Assembly: GCA_016081115.2 (NCBI GenBank)
Contig: JABTTQ020002541.1
Span: 37,083-101,082 of the forward strand
Reading direction: 5' to 3'
DNA length: 64,000 nucleotides
DNA from: Rehmannia glutinosa
Lineage: Eukaryota > Streptophyta > Magnoliopsida > Lamiales > Orobanchaceae
The translations under genes were made by a program, and so were the position numbers. Every line of letters starts with the position of its first letter. Position 1 is the first letter of the stretch. Under the pieces are notes generated by a model. The model saw nothing but the letters and a program-made list of their open reading frames with translations, searched no databases and was not told the DNA's origin. Of the stretch, positions 46,228 to 60,514 are shown piece by piece.

Positions 46228-46339
46228 GTTGGTTCATTCAACCCTCCGCACCGGTTACCGAACTAGATCTCCAAACTTTTCAAAGTCCGCTTTAGTACTT
46301 AAATTCTCAAAACTCCTTTTATCATTAAAAGTCATTATC

Positions 46340-48640
46340 ATGGAAGCAAATTTGACACGCATCCCTATGTTCACTATTGAAGAATTTGATGATTGGAAAA
46401 TTCGTATGTGCTCATCTATCAAAGATTACATGATGAGATGTGGATAGTGATAGAAGATGGGCCTCTCGCAAATATTAAAGGTGAACACATTTTGCACGAA
46501 GAGTTGTGAAGGAGAAGAAGATGTCGCTCCCTGCATCTACCATGGTTGAAAACCAAGAACCGAGTGGACAAATGATGACAAAAAAAGATACAATCTAGAC
46601 AATGTAGCCAAGGACATCCTTTACAAAACCTCGACAAAGCCATATTCAATAAAGTCAAATCTTGCAAAACATTAAGGGAATGGGACAAATTGACATTGAT
46701 TTGTGAAGGCTCGAAAGCAAATCAAAGAGAACAAATTATCGTGGTCGACAAAGATTTGAAAACTTCAAAATGATCTCGAGAAAACCTCGGATCAACCGGA
46801 TGCTCGATTCACGTAAATCACAAATGAGCCGCCTCGCACATGGAAAGGAATATACACGAAGGAAATGTGTATGAAAATCCTAAAAGTCTTCCAAATTGAA
46901 TGGGAAATGAAGGTCATGGCATCGAGACATTCCATGGACCTATCAAAGACATCCAACCATGAACTATTCTCGGACCTCAAAGCCTACGAGTTTGAGCCGA
47001 GAAGAAAGACGAGGAAGAGACAATTGCACTCCAAAACAATCGCTTCTAATTGTTAAAGATGGGAAGAGAGCCGAGGTCAAAAAGTCATCGACCGTAAGAA
47101 ATAGCCCCCGATGGTTAAAAGATTCAACAAGTTCTTTAATAAGAACTATAAGAAAGGAAAGGGTGAATCTTCCGAAGACACTAAACTCCCTCCAAATCAA
47201 GGAAGACAGCCAACCAAGAGAACAGATCATCAAAAAGTTGAGTATCAAAGGGTCGACAACTCAAGAATGGAAAGAGTCGATCAAAAGGTGAATATCTATG
47301 TTGAACTGTAGACAACCAGGTCACTATGCTATTGATCGCTCATATCCTCGTAGTCGACAAGCAAAGAGAGATGAAGAAGAAAGAAAGGTCTTGAGAAAGA
47401 AGACAAGAAAAGAAAAAGGCAAATGATGGCCGCAGAGACTCGCCGAGACAAAACAAGTCAAGAGAGATGATCGCAGAGAGTGAAGCCGACTACTCAAGTG
47501 ACTCGAAGCTAGTTAAGCCCTCGATCCGCTTGATGGCCAAAGAACAAGATCAAGAAGATGAGGTACAATCTAACTCAACAAACTCGGACACAATTGATAG
47601 TGACGATGACACACACACTTCATGACCTATGATCTTTATGATTCATTAGGCAAAATGATGAAAGATTTTGAACACATTAAATCCTCACACACACTATTGA
47701 ATGAGGAAAACAAATTTTACTCAAAAGTCAAAACTCAAAGTCGACTAAGGAGCCGAGTACTCTAAGTCAAATAGTCGTTGAAAATGAAAGTTTAAAGGCT
47801 GAAAAATGCTAAATTAGTAGCGAGAAATTGCCGCTATAAAAAGAGAGGAGAATGACCTCAAGAATGTTATTGCCTCATTTACTAAGGCATCTAAATCATC
47901 GATGATCTTATTATGAGTAAAAGAGAATGTGGAGACAAGACAGGGCTTAGATTTAATTCCTCTGTGCCATGTCAAACCTCAAAAGTAATTTTGGAAAAAG
48001 GATCTTCAAGTCATGAAGAGTCCGAAAAATCCAAAACTCTAAATGTTGCACACACATTCACTCCAAAGCACAATACTAAGCAAACCGCCTTGGTTACAAA
48101 GGAAAAGGAAAACAACTGAGTTGAGTGTCTTTAAAGGATCTTGAGAAGAGATTCAATGAGTCCTCAAAGAACTCCAAACAGAAAATACTCAGAAAGAAGA
48201 AGAGCTACCAAAAATCCCTTAAAACTCATAAAAGAAATACATATGATGGGAATGGTAGAAAATATCCAAGCCAAGCTCGATTGAATAATGTGAATCGTCA
48301 AAGACAGACTTATGGAATATAAGCCCGATGGCAAAGGCCTAGAACTCAACAAAGGCCATTCCAAAAGCATAAGAGCTTTCATCAAAGACACATATGCACC
48401 TAGGCACTACACGCAAAAACACCACAATTACCCAAGGAAGGCAATTGCTAAAACACATATGCAGCATACGCACAAAAGAGACAGCTTGTATGAACCTAGA
48501 ATTCCCAAGCAATTTGCCGGGATTAATTAGGATTATGGCACCGATAGATGGCAACCCCTTAGAGTCAAATCATTTGGCTATAAAGTTGGTTGGATCATCT
48601 TACAATTTAACCCCTCAGACCCGGCACAAGTATGGGTACC
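46340..48640 (+). pseudogene. S3 gag (broken)
   Basis: Starts MEANLTRIPMFTIEEFDDWK at 46340, as in S1, and shows the same order: DUF4219-like head, UBN2-like segment, zinc-knuckle remnant at ~47300-47345 (QPGHYAID), Lys/Ser-rich tail. It is broken at many points, often the same points as S1 but with different bases. Confidence 0.8.
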
Positions 48641-51600
48641 TAAAACTTAATTTCCTTGATTGCGTGTTCAAGGAACAATGTTTGAGTGCCAAGGAACCTG
48701 GTACATGGATAGTGGTCGCTCCGGACATATGACAGAAATAAGAGAAATCATCAAAATTCAAGGAAGTCAAAGGAGCAAAAGTCATATTTGGAGGAAATGA
48801 AGCTCCTGGTGAAATAAGAGGCATTGGATCCATCAAGAGGAATGGATTAGAAATCACAGATGTTGCATATGTTGAAGGACTCAACTTCAACTTATCGAGT
48901 ATCAGTCAGCTCGGTGACAAGGGCTACAATGTTGATTCAACATGGGTATGTGCCAAATCAAAGATATTGAATCAAATGAAGTGGTACGCAAGGATGTAGA
49001 CAGTAAAAATATGTATGTAGTGGATTGGTCAACATCAACACCAAAGACTTGTCTACTAGCAAAGAGCACAATGAATCAAGTTGGCCGTGGCACAAAAAGC
49101 CGAGTCACCTGAATTTCAAAACAATTAACAAGTTCGGCAAGAAGTCATCTTGTAAAAGGACTTCCGTGACTCAAGATAAGAAGGAGAGTATATGTGATGC
49201 ATGTTAGAAGGAAAACAAATCAAGTCTTCATTCAAAGAAAATACATGCCCATCCTCAACAAGAATATTGCAGACGCTTCATATGGATCTATTTGGTCCAA
49301 AGTGGGAACCAGCCAAAGATCAATGGAAAGAAATATACCTGGTGGTAGTAGATGACTACTCAAGATATACATGGACAATATTCATGTGTAAGAAGAAAGA
49401 AACTCTACAAAAACTACCACACCGATGATGAAAAGGATTCAAAATGAGAAGAGTCAAACCATTATCAAAATAAGATCGCTGCAGAATCGAGTTTGTCAAT
49501 GGAATAATAACTCAAATGATTGTATTGAGAATGGTATTGGTCATGAACTATCGCCAGCAAAGGACTCACAGAATGGAGAGCGAGAAAGAAGGAACCGAAC
49601 TCTCAAAAAAGCAAAGAAGGACCATGTTAGCCGGGCGTGGTTACCAAAAAGATTTTGGTCAAGCAATCAACACACTACACCGCAATGTATGTATGATAAA
49701 CAGAGACACCGACAAAGACTCCCTATGAAACTGGATCGAAGAAAACCAAATGTTTCATATTTCGAATATTTGGATGTAAACGCTTCATTCACAACAATGG
49801 CAAAGACAACCTAAAGGCTTTTGATGCTAAAGTCGATGAAGGTATCTTCTTAGATACTCAACAAACCAAAGCCTAGTAATACTCAACAAAAGAACTATGG
49901 TTGGTTAAGAATCCATTCATGTAGTATTCGATGAGCCAAATGTAAATGGAGAAGACATTGAAGAGTCAACTTGATAAGATGAATCATCCAACCATACGAA
50001 GAGTCCCTTTGTCAAGTCAAGCCGGAATTATCAATTGAGGAAGAAGATGAGATAGTCAATCTCAAAAACAATGGAAAATTTGCAAAAGTTGATTACGAGA
50101 GAGTCGACAATCAAAGAACAAAGTTTACCGCAAGTCGATCAATCCAAACTAACTTACTCCAACCTGATGTAAGATGGCCGAGAGACCATCCACGAGAACT
50201 TGTCATTGGAGATATAAAGAAGGTGTCAAGACAAGATCAGTAACCCAACAAGAAGCTATGTTCACATGCTTCATCTCGCAAATAGAGCCAAAAGATGTGT
50301 CACAAGCATTAGATGACACACATTGGATTCAAGCTATGCAAGAAGAGTCGAATCGGTTTGAAAGAAATAAAGTGTGGGAATTAGTGCAAAGACCCATGCA
50401 TCAAAATGTTATTGGCACCAAATGGGTATTCGTAAATAAAATGAACGGGAAGGCTGCGGGTAAGAAACAAAGCAAGATTGGTAGCCAAAGGATATTGCCA
50501 AGAAGAAGGGATAGATTTTGATGAAACATTTGCTCCTCGTAGCAAGATTGGAGGCTATAAGGATGTTTCTTGCCTATCGACTCACAAGAATTTCATTGTA
50601 TATCAAATGGATGTAAAAAGTGCATTCCTAAATGGTTTATTGGAAGAAGAAGTGTATGTTGAACAACCTCCAGGATTTGAGCGGAAGACTCTTGGAGACA
50701 AGGTATACAAACTCAAGAAAGCCCCGTATGGATTGAAACAGCACCCGAGATCATTGTATGATACTGTCACAATTCCTAATCGAAATGGATTCACAAAAGG
50801 AAAAGTAGATAGAACACTTTTTCGTAATTCAAGACAAGAAGAGTATACCGCTTGTTCAAATATATGTGGATGACATCATTTTTGGATCCACTAACAAAGA
50901 GTGTGAAAAATTTTCAAACCTCATGCAAAGTAAATTTGAAATGAGCATGATGGGAGAGCGACATTCTTCCTGGACTTCAAGTGAAACAAATTTGAAGGAT
51001 GGAACCTTCATAAGTCAAACAAAATACACCGTAGATTTAATGAAGAAGTTTGGTATGGAGGAGAAGTCTTCAAAAATACCAATGAACACATCAGTCAAAA
51101 TGGACATGGATGCGATTAGATGGGAAGCCAGAGATCAAACAAGATACGAGCACTTATGGATCATTGCTCTATCTCACTAGCAGCGTGCCGTACATCACTT
51201 TTTCTTTGTAGGTGTATGTGCAAGATTTCAATCTGCTCCAAAAGAGAGCCATATGACAAGAAATGCTAAGAGAATACTCGAGGTACTTGAAAGGAAGCCA
51301 AGAAGTAGGCCTATGGTATCCAAAAAGGAAGGTGGATTCAAGCCTAATTGGCTATTCGGATTCGACTATCTTTGGATGAGTGCGACAGAAGAGCACTTCA
51401 GGCACATGTCAAATGCTAGGAAACAGACTAATTTCCTGGTTTAGCAAGAAGCAATACTCAATAGCCCACCTCTACAAAGGCAGAATACATAGCCGCTGGC
51501 TGGCGGTTGTTGCCTAAGTCCTATGGATGAGACAAAGAAATGAGAGATTATGAAGTTGAAGAAAAGGAATTCCAATCATGTGTGATAACACAAGTGCAAT

Positions 51601-51800
51601 TGCAATCACTCAAAATCCTGTGTTGCACTCAAGAACAAAACATATTGATGTCGATATCACTTCATAAGAGATCATGTTGAAAAGAAGGACATCATCCTCG
51701 AATATATCTCAACCGATAAACAACTAGCCGATATCTTCACAAAACCATTATGTGAGTCAAGATTTGAAGAACTCAAGCATGAGTTGGGGCTAATTGAGCC
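48641..51800 (+). pseudogene. S3 pol: protease, integrase, RT, RNase H (frame-shifted)
   Basis: Protease DSG is at 48708-48716. The GAG-pre-integrase region lies at ~49080-49215. The integrase core has LHMDLFGP and VVVDDYSRYTW (49270-49395), the first two catalytic positions that S1 has lost. The integrase end has KRFWSSNQ and RRKPNVSYF. RT has MDVKSAFLNGLLEEEVYVEQPPG and YVDD at 50863-50874. RNase H runs to ~51700, and pol ends near LGLIE at ~51798. All domains are present in the copia order, but the frame is cut repeatedly by small length changes. Confidence 0.88.
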
Positions 51801-52361
51801 GAACCGACACTCGGACAAATCAAAGAAAGAAATGGAACGAGAAGGGGAGAAAAAGAGCCGAAACAGTAAAATCACCAAGAAATCACCAGATCGAAAGACA
51901 GGCTACAAAGTCGGTGATAATGAGTCGCTAATAAACTGTGAGAAGTAGAGTTAAATCGGCTAAGAGATAAGTTGAATGACTTATGAGCAAAGTGACAAAA
52001 AACGCAATGATCGTTTTGACTAAGCGGGAATGTTTTAAGGAACACGTCAAAGATAATGATGATGTGTACGGACATAAAAGCTGCACACCAAGCTTATGAT
52101 TGGATATAAATGTGCCGCATTAAATACGAGACATGAAATGCTCAATAAGCGTCCGAAATCCAAGCCGTCGATTTCGATCACAATTCAAAACCGTCCGCAC
52201 GCCCTTTCATAAACCATATTTAAACCATTTTCGTCCGCTTTCTCTCACACTTCTAAAACCGCTTCATCTCTTTCTCTCAAAAGGCAAAGGCAAAATACTC
52301 TCGAAACCCTATCAACCTTCAAATCAATTTCTCGAATTTTTCCTTGATATAATCCCGAGAA

Positions 52362-55300
52362 ATGGCACCAACTTATGACTTTACCAAGTTAGGAAAGCAA
52401 ATCCACACCCGGTTCGACGGTGGATTTCGACGAATGGTGAAGGGGTCCGATGACACCCTAGTAAAGAAAATCGCCGAGAAGTTGGAAACGCCCGAACTAA
52501 AACCGCTTTCTAACATTAGAATATCCGATGACCTACGTGGAGGAAGTCGCGACAATTCTACGGAATGCCGAGATTCACGATGAAGGAATCAAGTCATCTG
52601 CTCACGGAAGTGCCGATTATCACGCCAAGGATTTGGTGAATATTGCTCACTACCAGCCAGGTAAGGAGCATCCGAGATTAAAGAGGCTGATGTAAAACCT
52701 GGCCGACGCATGGAAAGAAATAGCCAAGTCCGACTTTGCTCGACAAAATAATATACACAAACAAAACAAGAGATCGCCTGAAGGAGGATTATCACAAATT
52801 GTTGGACATAGTTGCCAAATGTATCGACATCAAATTTGGCGCTTTGACCAATCATCAAAGGCAGTTTGATTGTGATGGCCGCAATCATCGAAGAAAAGAA
52901 GATAAACTGGAGCCGAAGTTTATCTACAGCAGACTCTGCCGCTGTAACGTGGGAACAAGTCCTTCAAAGACGATGGCACATTTGGAGGATCTTCCGGGAT
53001 ATGGCCTGGTGATTGGCGGCTATTGAGTGAAAGGAGTCCTCTTAGGCATGGGAAGGCTTTCCATGTTAACAAGAGAATGTTCAGAGATAACCTCTCCGGG
53101 TGCTCGGGCGAGCTTACGCCAAGAGAGCCGACACTGAAGGGGAATCGGTGATCCCGAAGATACACCGCTTTCTCTCAAATTAAGAAGAAAGTCGCCCCGC
53201 AATGCTAAGAAGATCACGCCGCGCAAAGAAAGAAAACAAACATGCTCCTCGCCCAGCAGAAGTCACCGCCCGGAAGCCGCGGTGTCTCCCGCCGCAGCAG
53301 ACGGGGTCGAAGGACTCACAAATACGTTCTCCGTCGTCAAAAGGAGGAGAATCGACAAGCCAAGACGGCCACTCCTCAAAAACAAACACCAAAGACGCCC
53401 CCGCCCAAGACTCGAGGACACCGTCGAACTGTAAATTCCCCTCGGTACAAACCAGAGAGAAGAAGACTCGTCAAGCGGTCGATCAGAGAAACCAGCTGAA
53501 AGCCGATTCTCAGCTAGCACAAATACCGGAGACTATCGGAGAAGTAGAGTCTCGGATGTAGTTGATGAAACAACCAAGTCCGTGAAGGCGATCAAGCCAG
53601 AGGCAACCCGAAGACACACTGTAGGCTCACACACCAAGCACAAGAAGAACCTCGTCGAGCGGATAGTGATGTAATGATCCTATCTCCACCTTACCCGGAC
53701 ATCCAAAATAAATGCGTGAGTAGAGGAAATGGAAGTTGAGTAAGTCAAGGAACAAATCCAACGACTCCGAGTTCATAGAAGAAGAAGAGGAAGGCTAAAT
53801 TTCCTTCGATTAACTAATGTGCTCCCTACCGATGAAGACAATCGCACGTAAAATCTGCAGATCTACAAGGACAAGGAGAGAGAAAACAAGTCAAGAAGTC
53901 GAAACACGTGAGAAGGCAAGATCCGCCCTATCTCCCGCACTACGTAACACACACATCCTCTCCTTGATGTCTTTCTCCGACAAGACGAGGAACTGGAGAA
54001 TGTCACGCTACGAGAAGAGTTGCAAAATGCAAAGAAGCATCGCACGAATCAAGAATCCTTCACGAGCAAAGATTAATGGAGGGACCAGGAGAGTCCTCCG
54101 AACACGCCCTAGAAATCGATCCAATGGGAGTGGTTCAAAGAATAGCCTCGTTGTTGCCGCTACCACTTCCCCACTCACTCGAGGAAGAAGGCGATAAGGG
54201 AGATGGCGATGAAACCGGGATAGTGGGACCCCAACGAGCCAACCCCTATTGAAGGTGTCTACCACCGCCCCAACTACCGAGCAATCAATCGAAACCGGGA
54301 GTTTGGAGACGAGTGACCATTTCAAGTCACTCACCTGGTGCGCCAAACCGAGGGGGAAACTCCCTCCACCGCAGCCAAAGGTCGAGGATGATGTTGCAGA
54401 TGACTCCACAAAGAATGTAGGAGGCGAAGTAGAGAAAATTTAAATACAAGAAGAATGTTAGAAGTTGCCATCAACTAAGCTTCGAGGCCGCTTGAGATCT
54501 CGGTTTGAAAGTGCCAATCGCCTGGAAGGTTAATGACGCGATGATGCGATGCGTGAGGCAGGGAAGGAACAGTACGGGAGTTAACACTGGCGATGAAAGT
54601 GTAATCCATGGGGTTGAGACTCCAATGGATGCCATCGTAGACCCTAAGATACCGACACCGTCGAAGGGGGACCAAACCTCGCAGAAGAGAGACCTGGGCC
54701 GGAGTAAATGAAGGCCCACGGGAGGTTGAGACTTCGAGGGTAAAGCAACAAGTAGAGAACATCCCTCCCGGTATCATCGACCCATCCGAGAGGAGATCGC
54801 CGCACTTCATGATTCCCAGTGACAACCCCGATGTCACTTTTCCGGGATCAGGCGAAGAAAGCTGTCGAGTCATCCCCATGACAAATCAAAAGACTCACCG
54901 CGGATGTTCCAAGCACGAGCAAGTTCGATCCCAAGACTACTCGTCAAACCTTTAATTTTTGATGAGCCACCAATGGAAATCTCATCATCGCCCCGATGAC
55001 GCTCCGGGAGCAAGGCCGAGTGACCAGTCTCATCTAAATGGAGAAATCGAGACCAACGGTTTTATTAAAACGGTGAGCTCAAAGAAGTTTGTCTATTTAC
55101 AATGTAACCCACCAACAAGAGACCACTACTCGTGCTCCTCAGCAAAGCCAGCAGGATCGATTCCCAAAAGAACTTCACGCGCACCGCTCATCATCCGTAT
55201 CCGATTGGCGGTGATGATTCTTTGTAGAATCCTTCCCTTTCTCACCGGAGATACCGTAACTCCATGAAGAGTCGAAAATGAACAAGCACGCTATTACAAA

Positions 55301-56870
55301 ACAAATTTTCATGTTCTTCCATCGACACCATTGTTCCTAATTATGACTTCGATGTCTTTTGTATGGCCATCACCGCAACCCGGAAGAATCAAATTAAGTT
55401 CGAAAGTGTTCAAGGCATCGCTTTTTGAGGTTGAAAGGATGGAGAGGCATCGACCTCTTTGGACATGCGATTGACAACAGAGATGCCACACCGATAAATT
55501 GATTTAAGAGGCATAATGATTGGATAAGGGAATGGTGGCAAATAAAGCAGACAATGCATGTGAAGAACAGGTGAGATACTTCGCAGGACAATTGTTCAAT
55601 AAGTCAAGCCGCTGGTGGGAGAGTGAAAATACCGATGCAAAGACGGCCGAGAGAACACATTGAGCATATGCATGAAGCTCACACCGCGAGATCAAGTCTG
55701 CTGCGTGAGCAACATACAAATGATATACATCGTTTGAAGAACACATGACAAGAAAATTCACCTTCTCACGGCCGTGAGATGAAGTTGATTTCAAAGAGAA
55801 TCCAACGCTACTGGTTCAATTCGTGCCGCATACAACGCAAGACTTGAAGCGTAACTCAACCATCGTAAGACTCGACTTCATGCTTGCCAAAGATGTTCCA
55901 GGGTTCTCTATCCTTTGATGATGCCATAAAGGGGAAGAGGAATACCTTAAAGCAAAAACAAAATCAAGCCGAAAAGAAAGGAGCAAAGGAGAAAGGGAAA
56001 ATCAAACGAGGGAAAATCATTTGAGAAGTCTTGAAAGGGAAAAGAAAGGAAAAGCTTGTTGAGGGGGAAGGATCAACGGATGTGACATTGATGATTGCAC
56101 AAACCCCCCAACAAGGTCCCATCACGGTGACATTATAAGCAAACAAACTCCCTCAGGATCGCCACTCCAACACTCTGCTTTGTATCTATGGTGAAAAGAG
56201 AAAAATTAATTGAAGCAGGGATGAAGGAAGTGGAAGGAAGAATGGATGCTGTGGGTGATGAACATCTTGAAAGAACACGGAGGCATTTTAAATGAGGAGA
56301 GACACCTATGCCATCTCGGATGTCGTGAGACGAGCCACGATCCGGTCGATGAATTTAAAACGCTCGAGTCGAGGGATACTTTGCAAATATGTCCATGGCT
56401 CAAGCTTGGGACCATCTTGGAAAAGGGTCTCACATTATGTGAAGAAGTTGACGAGCAAGCAGACAACCGATCCACTCTGTCTGGTGTCACTCAGTTTGAA
56501 AGAAGAAGACAAGTCAAGATACGCCCGAGGAGGTAGAGGAAGAAGCGATAGTGGAGGAAGAAGCTTAGGACCTGGCCTCCCCAAGAATATTGAATACGAG
56601 ATCCGGGGAAAGAAAGGGAGGGATCTACCGGGGCTTGACCAAGTGGAAAATTTGAAAGTGGCGAAAACTAACGCTGAGTATGCAAAAAAAGAAGAAGAAA
56701 ACAAGAGACAAACTCAGCTATGGGAGGAGAGAGGAGGAAAGAATAAGAAGAGATGAAGCGCCAGAAGGCATATGAGAAGAAAAAGAAGGCAAAAATTGAC
56801 GACGAGAAGAAGAGAAGAAGATGTCGATCAAGACGAAAGAAGGAGACAATGAAGAAGATGAAGTGTTGTT
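52362..56870 (+). pseudogene. S3 third ORF (broken)
   Basis: Homologue of the S1 and S2 third ORFs, beginning MAPTYDFTKLGKQIHTRF. The best-preserved pieces are the N-terminal ~75 codons and the charged C-terminal part (NAEYAKKEEENKRQTQLWEE at ~56675-56740). Function unknown. Confidence 0.75.
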
Positions 56871-57120
56871 GTCCACCCTTCGTGTATTTTATTATGTAAA
56901 TACATACAATGTAAGTCTTCGTAATAAAGCTATAAAATCTTTATTTTTCTTGAAGACAATTATGTGCTCTCGATACACCCCGTGAAACAGCTTGTGTTAA
57001 GGAACAAGAATGATATGATCAATAAAAAGAATGACTCTGCGATACATTCTATGTCAATACACTATCCGTATGTATCTTACCGCTTTGTATTTGTTTTTTA
57101 ATTTAAGTTTTGGCATCATC

Positions 57121-57132
57121 AAAAGGGGAAAT
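57121..57132 (+). other. S3 polypurine tract
   Basis: AAAAGGGGAAAT following TTTTGGCATCATC, directly before the 3' LTR. It is slightly shorter than in S1. Confidence 0.85.
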
Positions 57133-58666
57133 TGTTAGGAATTTTATTGTTTAGATTTTGATGAATGCCATGTAAAACTTAGAATAGAAAGTTGGCACCC
57201 CAATTCTTGTCAGAAATGTATTGTAACAATTAGAGCCGCCAAGCTGTTAAGTCATTCGCCACGCCAACATGCAAGAAGACAATCAAGACCTCAAGGAAGA
57301 CTTCGCCGCGAGACAGTGAGTGTGGCAAAGAAGAGTAGACAGAACTCGGGAAAGCGGTGAGACAATTTGAGTGGAGTATCACCAAGTCGACTCGAGAAAA
57401 GCCAAGTCTCAAGTTGAAGTGATGAAGAAGTCATCAATGATTGGAAAGCCGACTCTAAGTCACACTGGGAAAGCAAGGAAATGCGGTCAAGTCGAGATAA
57501 TCGTAAAAGAACGAATTTGCTGACGTAAATCAAGAGATTTACTTAAACAAGTAATATCTCCATACCACTTTCTTGGAGTGCTCATCCAGGAAGCGTGCAA
57601 AAGGAATGAACAATGGAAGACTACACCGTGTCGTAACTCTCGAAAAGGTGAAAGAACAATTCATACGAGGAAATGGCAATTCCAAGAACTGCAAGCCAAC
57701 GATCGCAAAGTGACTTTCAAAAATAAGCCTATCTCTTTCAACGGGCAAATTTTTGAAAGTTCACTATAAAAGGTCGAGGCGTTTGTTTGAGAAACGAGAG
57801 ATGACACACACGTGAGATATACAAGCTTATTAAAAATCAAACATTCTCAATCCTCAAGCCTACATTTCAAGTACATCAATCCAACACTTACCTCGTGAAG
57901 GAAAGAGAACTTCAATCGCTTGAAGAGGAAAATATCAAAACAAGTGGGTCTACATTCCGGGGAAGGATTGTAGAAGGTTCAAGGTTGAACCAAGTCTTAA
58001 GCTTTTGGAGGCTTTGATCAAATCCAAAGAGCTTGAGCAAGTGAGTCATGAGTAGCAAGCAACTGCCTGCGAAGAAGGTTTTGGTCGCGAGAAGCCCGGA
58101 AGCCACCAGTGATCAAGGCGTCTCAGATCGAGTCCCAAGGATCAAGTCGGCCATTGTGATCAAGACTTGTATCCGGGACTATTGCTACCACTTTGTAAAT
58201 CGATCATTACCTAGTGGATTCCTCCAGGAGTTGAAGAAGAGTAGAAGAATTACCCCATCTTCGAACCTCTATAAAAACTTTACTTTGTCATTTACATTTC
58301 AAAGATTTAAATTCCCGCACTTTTAACTCGCTTATATTTCTTTGATAAATTTGCTATCCATTTGATAAAATTATAAGTACTAAATCAAGCTCTAAAATCT
58401 TGCTTAATCAAACTTAAGGGTTTAAGTCTTCCGCCGAAAATAAAACCACAGCTGAGTTAAATTATAGCTAACAATTTGAGTTACTCCATCAACAAATTTC
58501 ACCTGAGTTTGAGAGATTAACTCTCTCTTGAGTGACTAATTCGATTGTCCATCAAGGACATATTGTGTAGAATCAACTCGTAGATTTAAAAGGACTCAAT
58601 CGAAAATTTGGTAAGGTTTATTCAACCCCCTTCTAAACCTTACACTTACACCCCTTGGGACCTACA
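57133..58666 (+). repeat. S3 3' LTR
   Basis: 1534 bp, TGTTAGG...CCTACA, joined on the right to the LTR remnant of element X. Confidence 0.92.
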
Positions 58667-59054
58667 AGCATAATGGAGTGCCCACTACCTGGGAGGTTAC
58701 ATCCATTATCTCCTCGGGTTACCGCCCCACAAGAAAGTGCCAAGGCACGGTTGGAAGTCCTATAAACAGAGCATTGTTGTTGTTCGGATAACACACTTTC
58801 ATACTCATTTTTCATTCTTGTACTTGCATAAGTGTACTCGATTTTGCACATTTCGATTCGAAAAGGTGCCTTGAAATTTGCAAAGGCGGCTATTTCAAGG
58901 ACGAAGCTATCAGTATCTTTGGGGATAACACGCCCTGCTCCATCAAAGACTATACGGGACGTTTTTATCTTGCGGATAGAGTGTTAACTCGCCTCCTTTT
59001 GTGCGATTGTTCAATTCTCGTAGAATAGATATATTTCTTGTAATCCGATTCTAC
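58667..59054 (+). repeat. Right LTR remnant of element X
   Basis: Direct repeat of ~35210-35607. The first half of this LTR is missing to the left of S3. Confidence 0.75.
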
Positions 59055-59824
59055 GTAAAATAAACACCAAAAATTTTCAACACTAACAATTTTGAATCAT
59101 TTTAAATCCACTTATCTTAAGCTTTTTGAGAAATAACATAGTAATTTGAGGGTTCCGATAAACAAAAAATAGAGAAATTATTCGCAAATGATATTTCCAA
59201 AATCGCATAACCGTTGAGTGTTGTACCATGCAGCTAGAGCGTGTTCAATTGCCCAACCGCGATTACGTTTTGCCCCAAAGGTGGAACCTGAACCTAACCA
59301 ACTTATGATTCGCTTTGCCGAACCTCCCGCTTTCAATCGCTAGGTTAAACCGCCTGCTCGGGAAAAATCGCTTGCCTTGGGCGCCGTTTTTCCTTTTTTT
59401 TTTAATTTTAGAATTTTTAAGTTTTTAATATTAATAAATTAACACAATTGATGAATGAAATGAAATTAAGTAACACAAAAAAATTAATTTTATTGATTTA
59501 AAAGTAAAATTACAACTTACAATTTACAAAATAAAAAATTCAAATATATTACTATTCCAAAGTACAATTTAAAAATAAAATTACAAGTTAATACAATTTC
59601 GTATAAAATTTAAATTACAAAGTATAAACCACAAAGAAAGGGAAAAAGAAAAAAATGGGTTTGAGTTTTATTTTAATATTCTAAGTTAAAAATTTAAAAT
59701 TTACCTTTGAATATTGAAATAAAATTTAACGTAGTTCTCTTACCTTTACTTACCTTAGAAAGGTGACAACGTGATTCTTCAATCATTTTGTGACTCGTTT
59801 TGATCCAGATCAAGATTGTCGTCA
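59055..59824. other. AT-rich spacer with a GC-richer patch, no gene seen
   Basis: A patch at ~59230-59395 (AGCGTGTTCAATTGCCCAACCGCG...) has a different composition from its surroundings and may be transposon debris, but I see no defined ends. Confidence 0.45.
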
Positions 59825-60514
59825 TGTAGGTCCCGTGGGGTGTAATTGTAAGGTTTAGAAGGGGGTTGAATAAACCTTACCAAATTTTCGATTTAGTCCT
59901 TTTTAAATCTACAGAGTTAATTCTACAACATTGTCCTGATGGACAAATAATTAGTCACTCAACAGAGTTAATCTCATCGATCAAATTAACCGTTGATGGA
60001 GTAACTCAAATTGTTGGCTATAATTTAACTCAACCGTGGTTTTATTTTGTTAAGACTTAACACCCTTAAGTTTGATTAAGCAAGATTTTAGAGCTTGATT
60101 TAGACTTATAATTTTATCAAATGGATAGCAAATTTATCAAAGAAATATAAGCAGTTAAAAGTGCAGAATTTAAATGTCTGAAATGTAAAATGACAAAGTA
60201 AAGTTTTTATAGAGGTTCGAAGACGGGGTAATTCTTCTACTCCTCTCTTCTCCAACTCCCGGATAATCCACCAGTAATGATCAGTTTACAAAGTGGTAAT
60301 GACCCCAAGTCTTGATCACAACACCGACTTGATCCAGCTTGATCCTTAGGGGACTCGATGAGACGCCTTGATCACTCACCGGCATCGCACGACTCGCCTT
60401 TCTTCACAGGCGCTTTGCTACACTAAGGCTCACTTGCTCAAGCTCTTTCGATTTGATCACGAAGCCCTCCAAAGCTTAAGACTTCGTTCAACCTTGAACC
60501 TTTCTACAATCCTT
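59825..60514 (-). repeat. S4 3' LTR fragment
   Basis: Starts TGTAGGTCCC on the plus strand like S2 and follows that LTR to TTTCTACAATCC, after which pol sequence begins. Confidence 0.85.

Larger units (their letters stand above)
44675..58666 (+). mobile_element. Sirevirus copy S3, nearly full length
   Basis: Plus-strand element with a 5' LTR (44675-46213, missing its first few bases), PBS, gag, complete pol order, third ORF, purine tract and 3' LTR (57133-58666). It is the only one of the four copies that retains the integrase segment with the first two catalytic acidic residues. The right flank AGCAT matches ATCAT in the LTR of X, so S3 inserted into the right LTR of X. Confidence 0.88.
34744..59054 (+). 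mobile_element. LTR element X, a host for S2 and S3; most of it missing
   Basis: The left part (34744-35700) has an LTR-like start TGTTGGAAATTGG, a promoter and R/U5-like tail, a leader and an ATG at 35680 followed by codons for MAIQDVV, where S2 interrupts. The right part (58667-59054) repeats the last ~390 bp of the left LTR in the same direction (shared GGAAGTCCTATAAA, CATACTCATTTTTCATTCT, TATCTTTGGGGATAACACG). The internal region and the first half of the right LTR are gone. X is therefore seen only as two edges. Its class is probably copia, but no pol is left to prove it. Confidence 0.65.
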
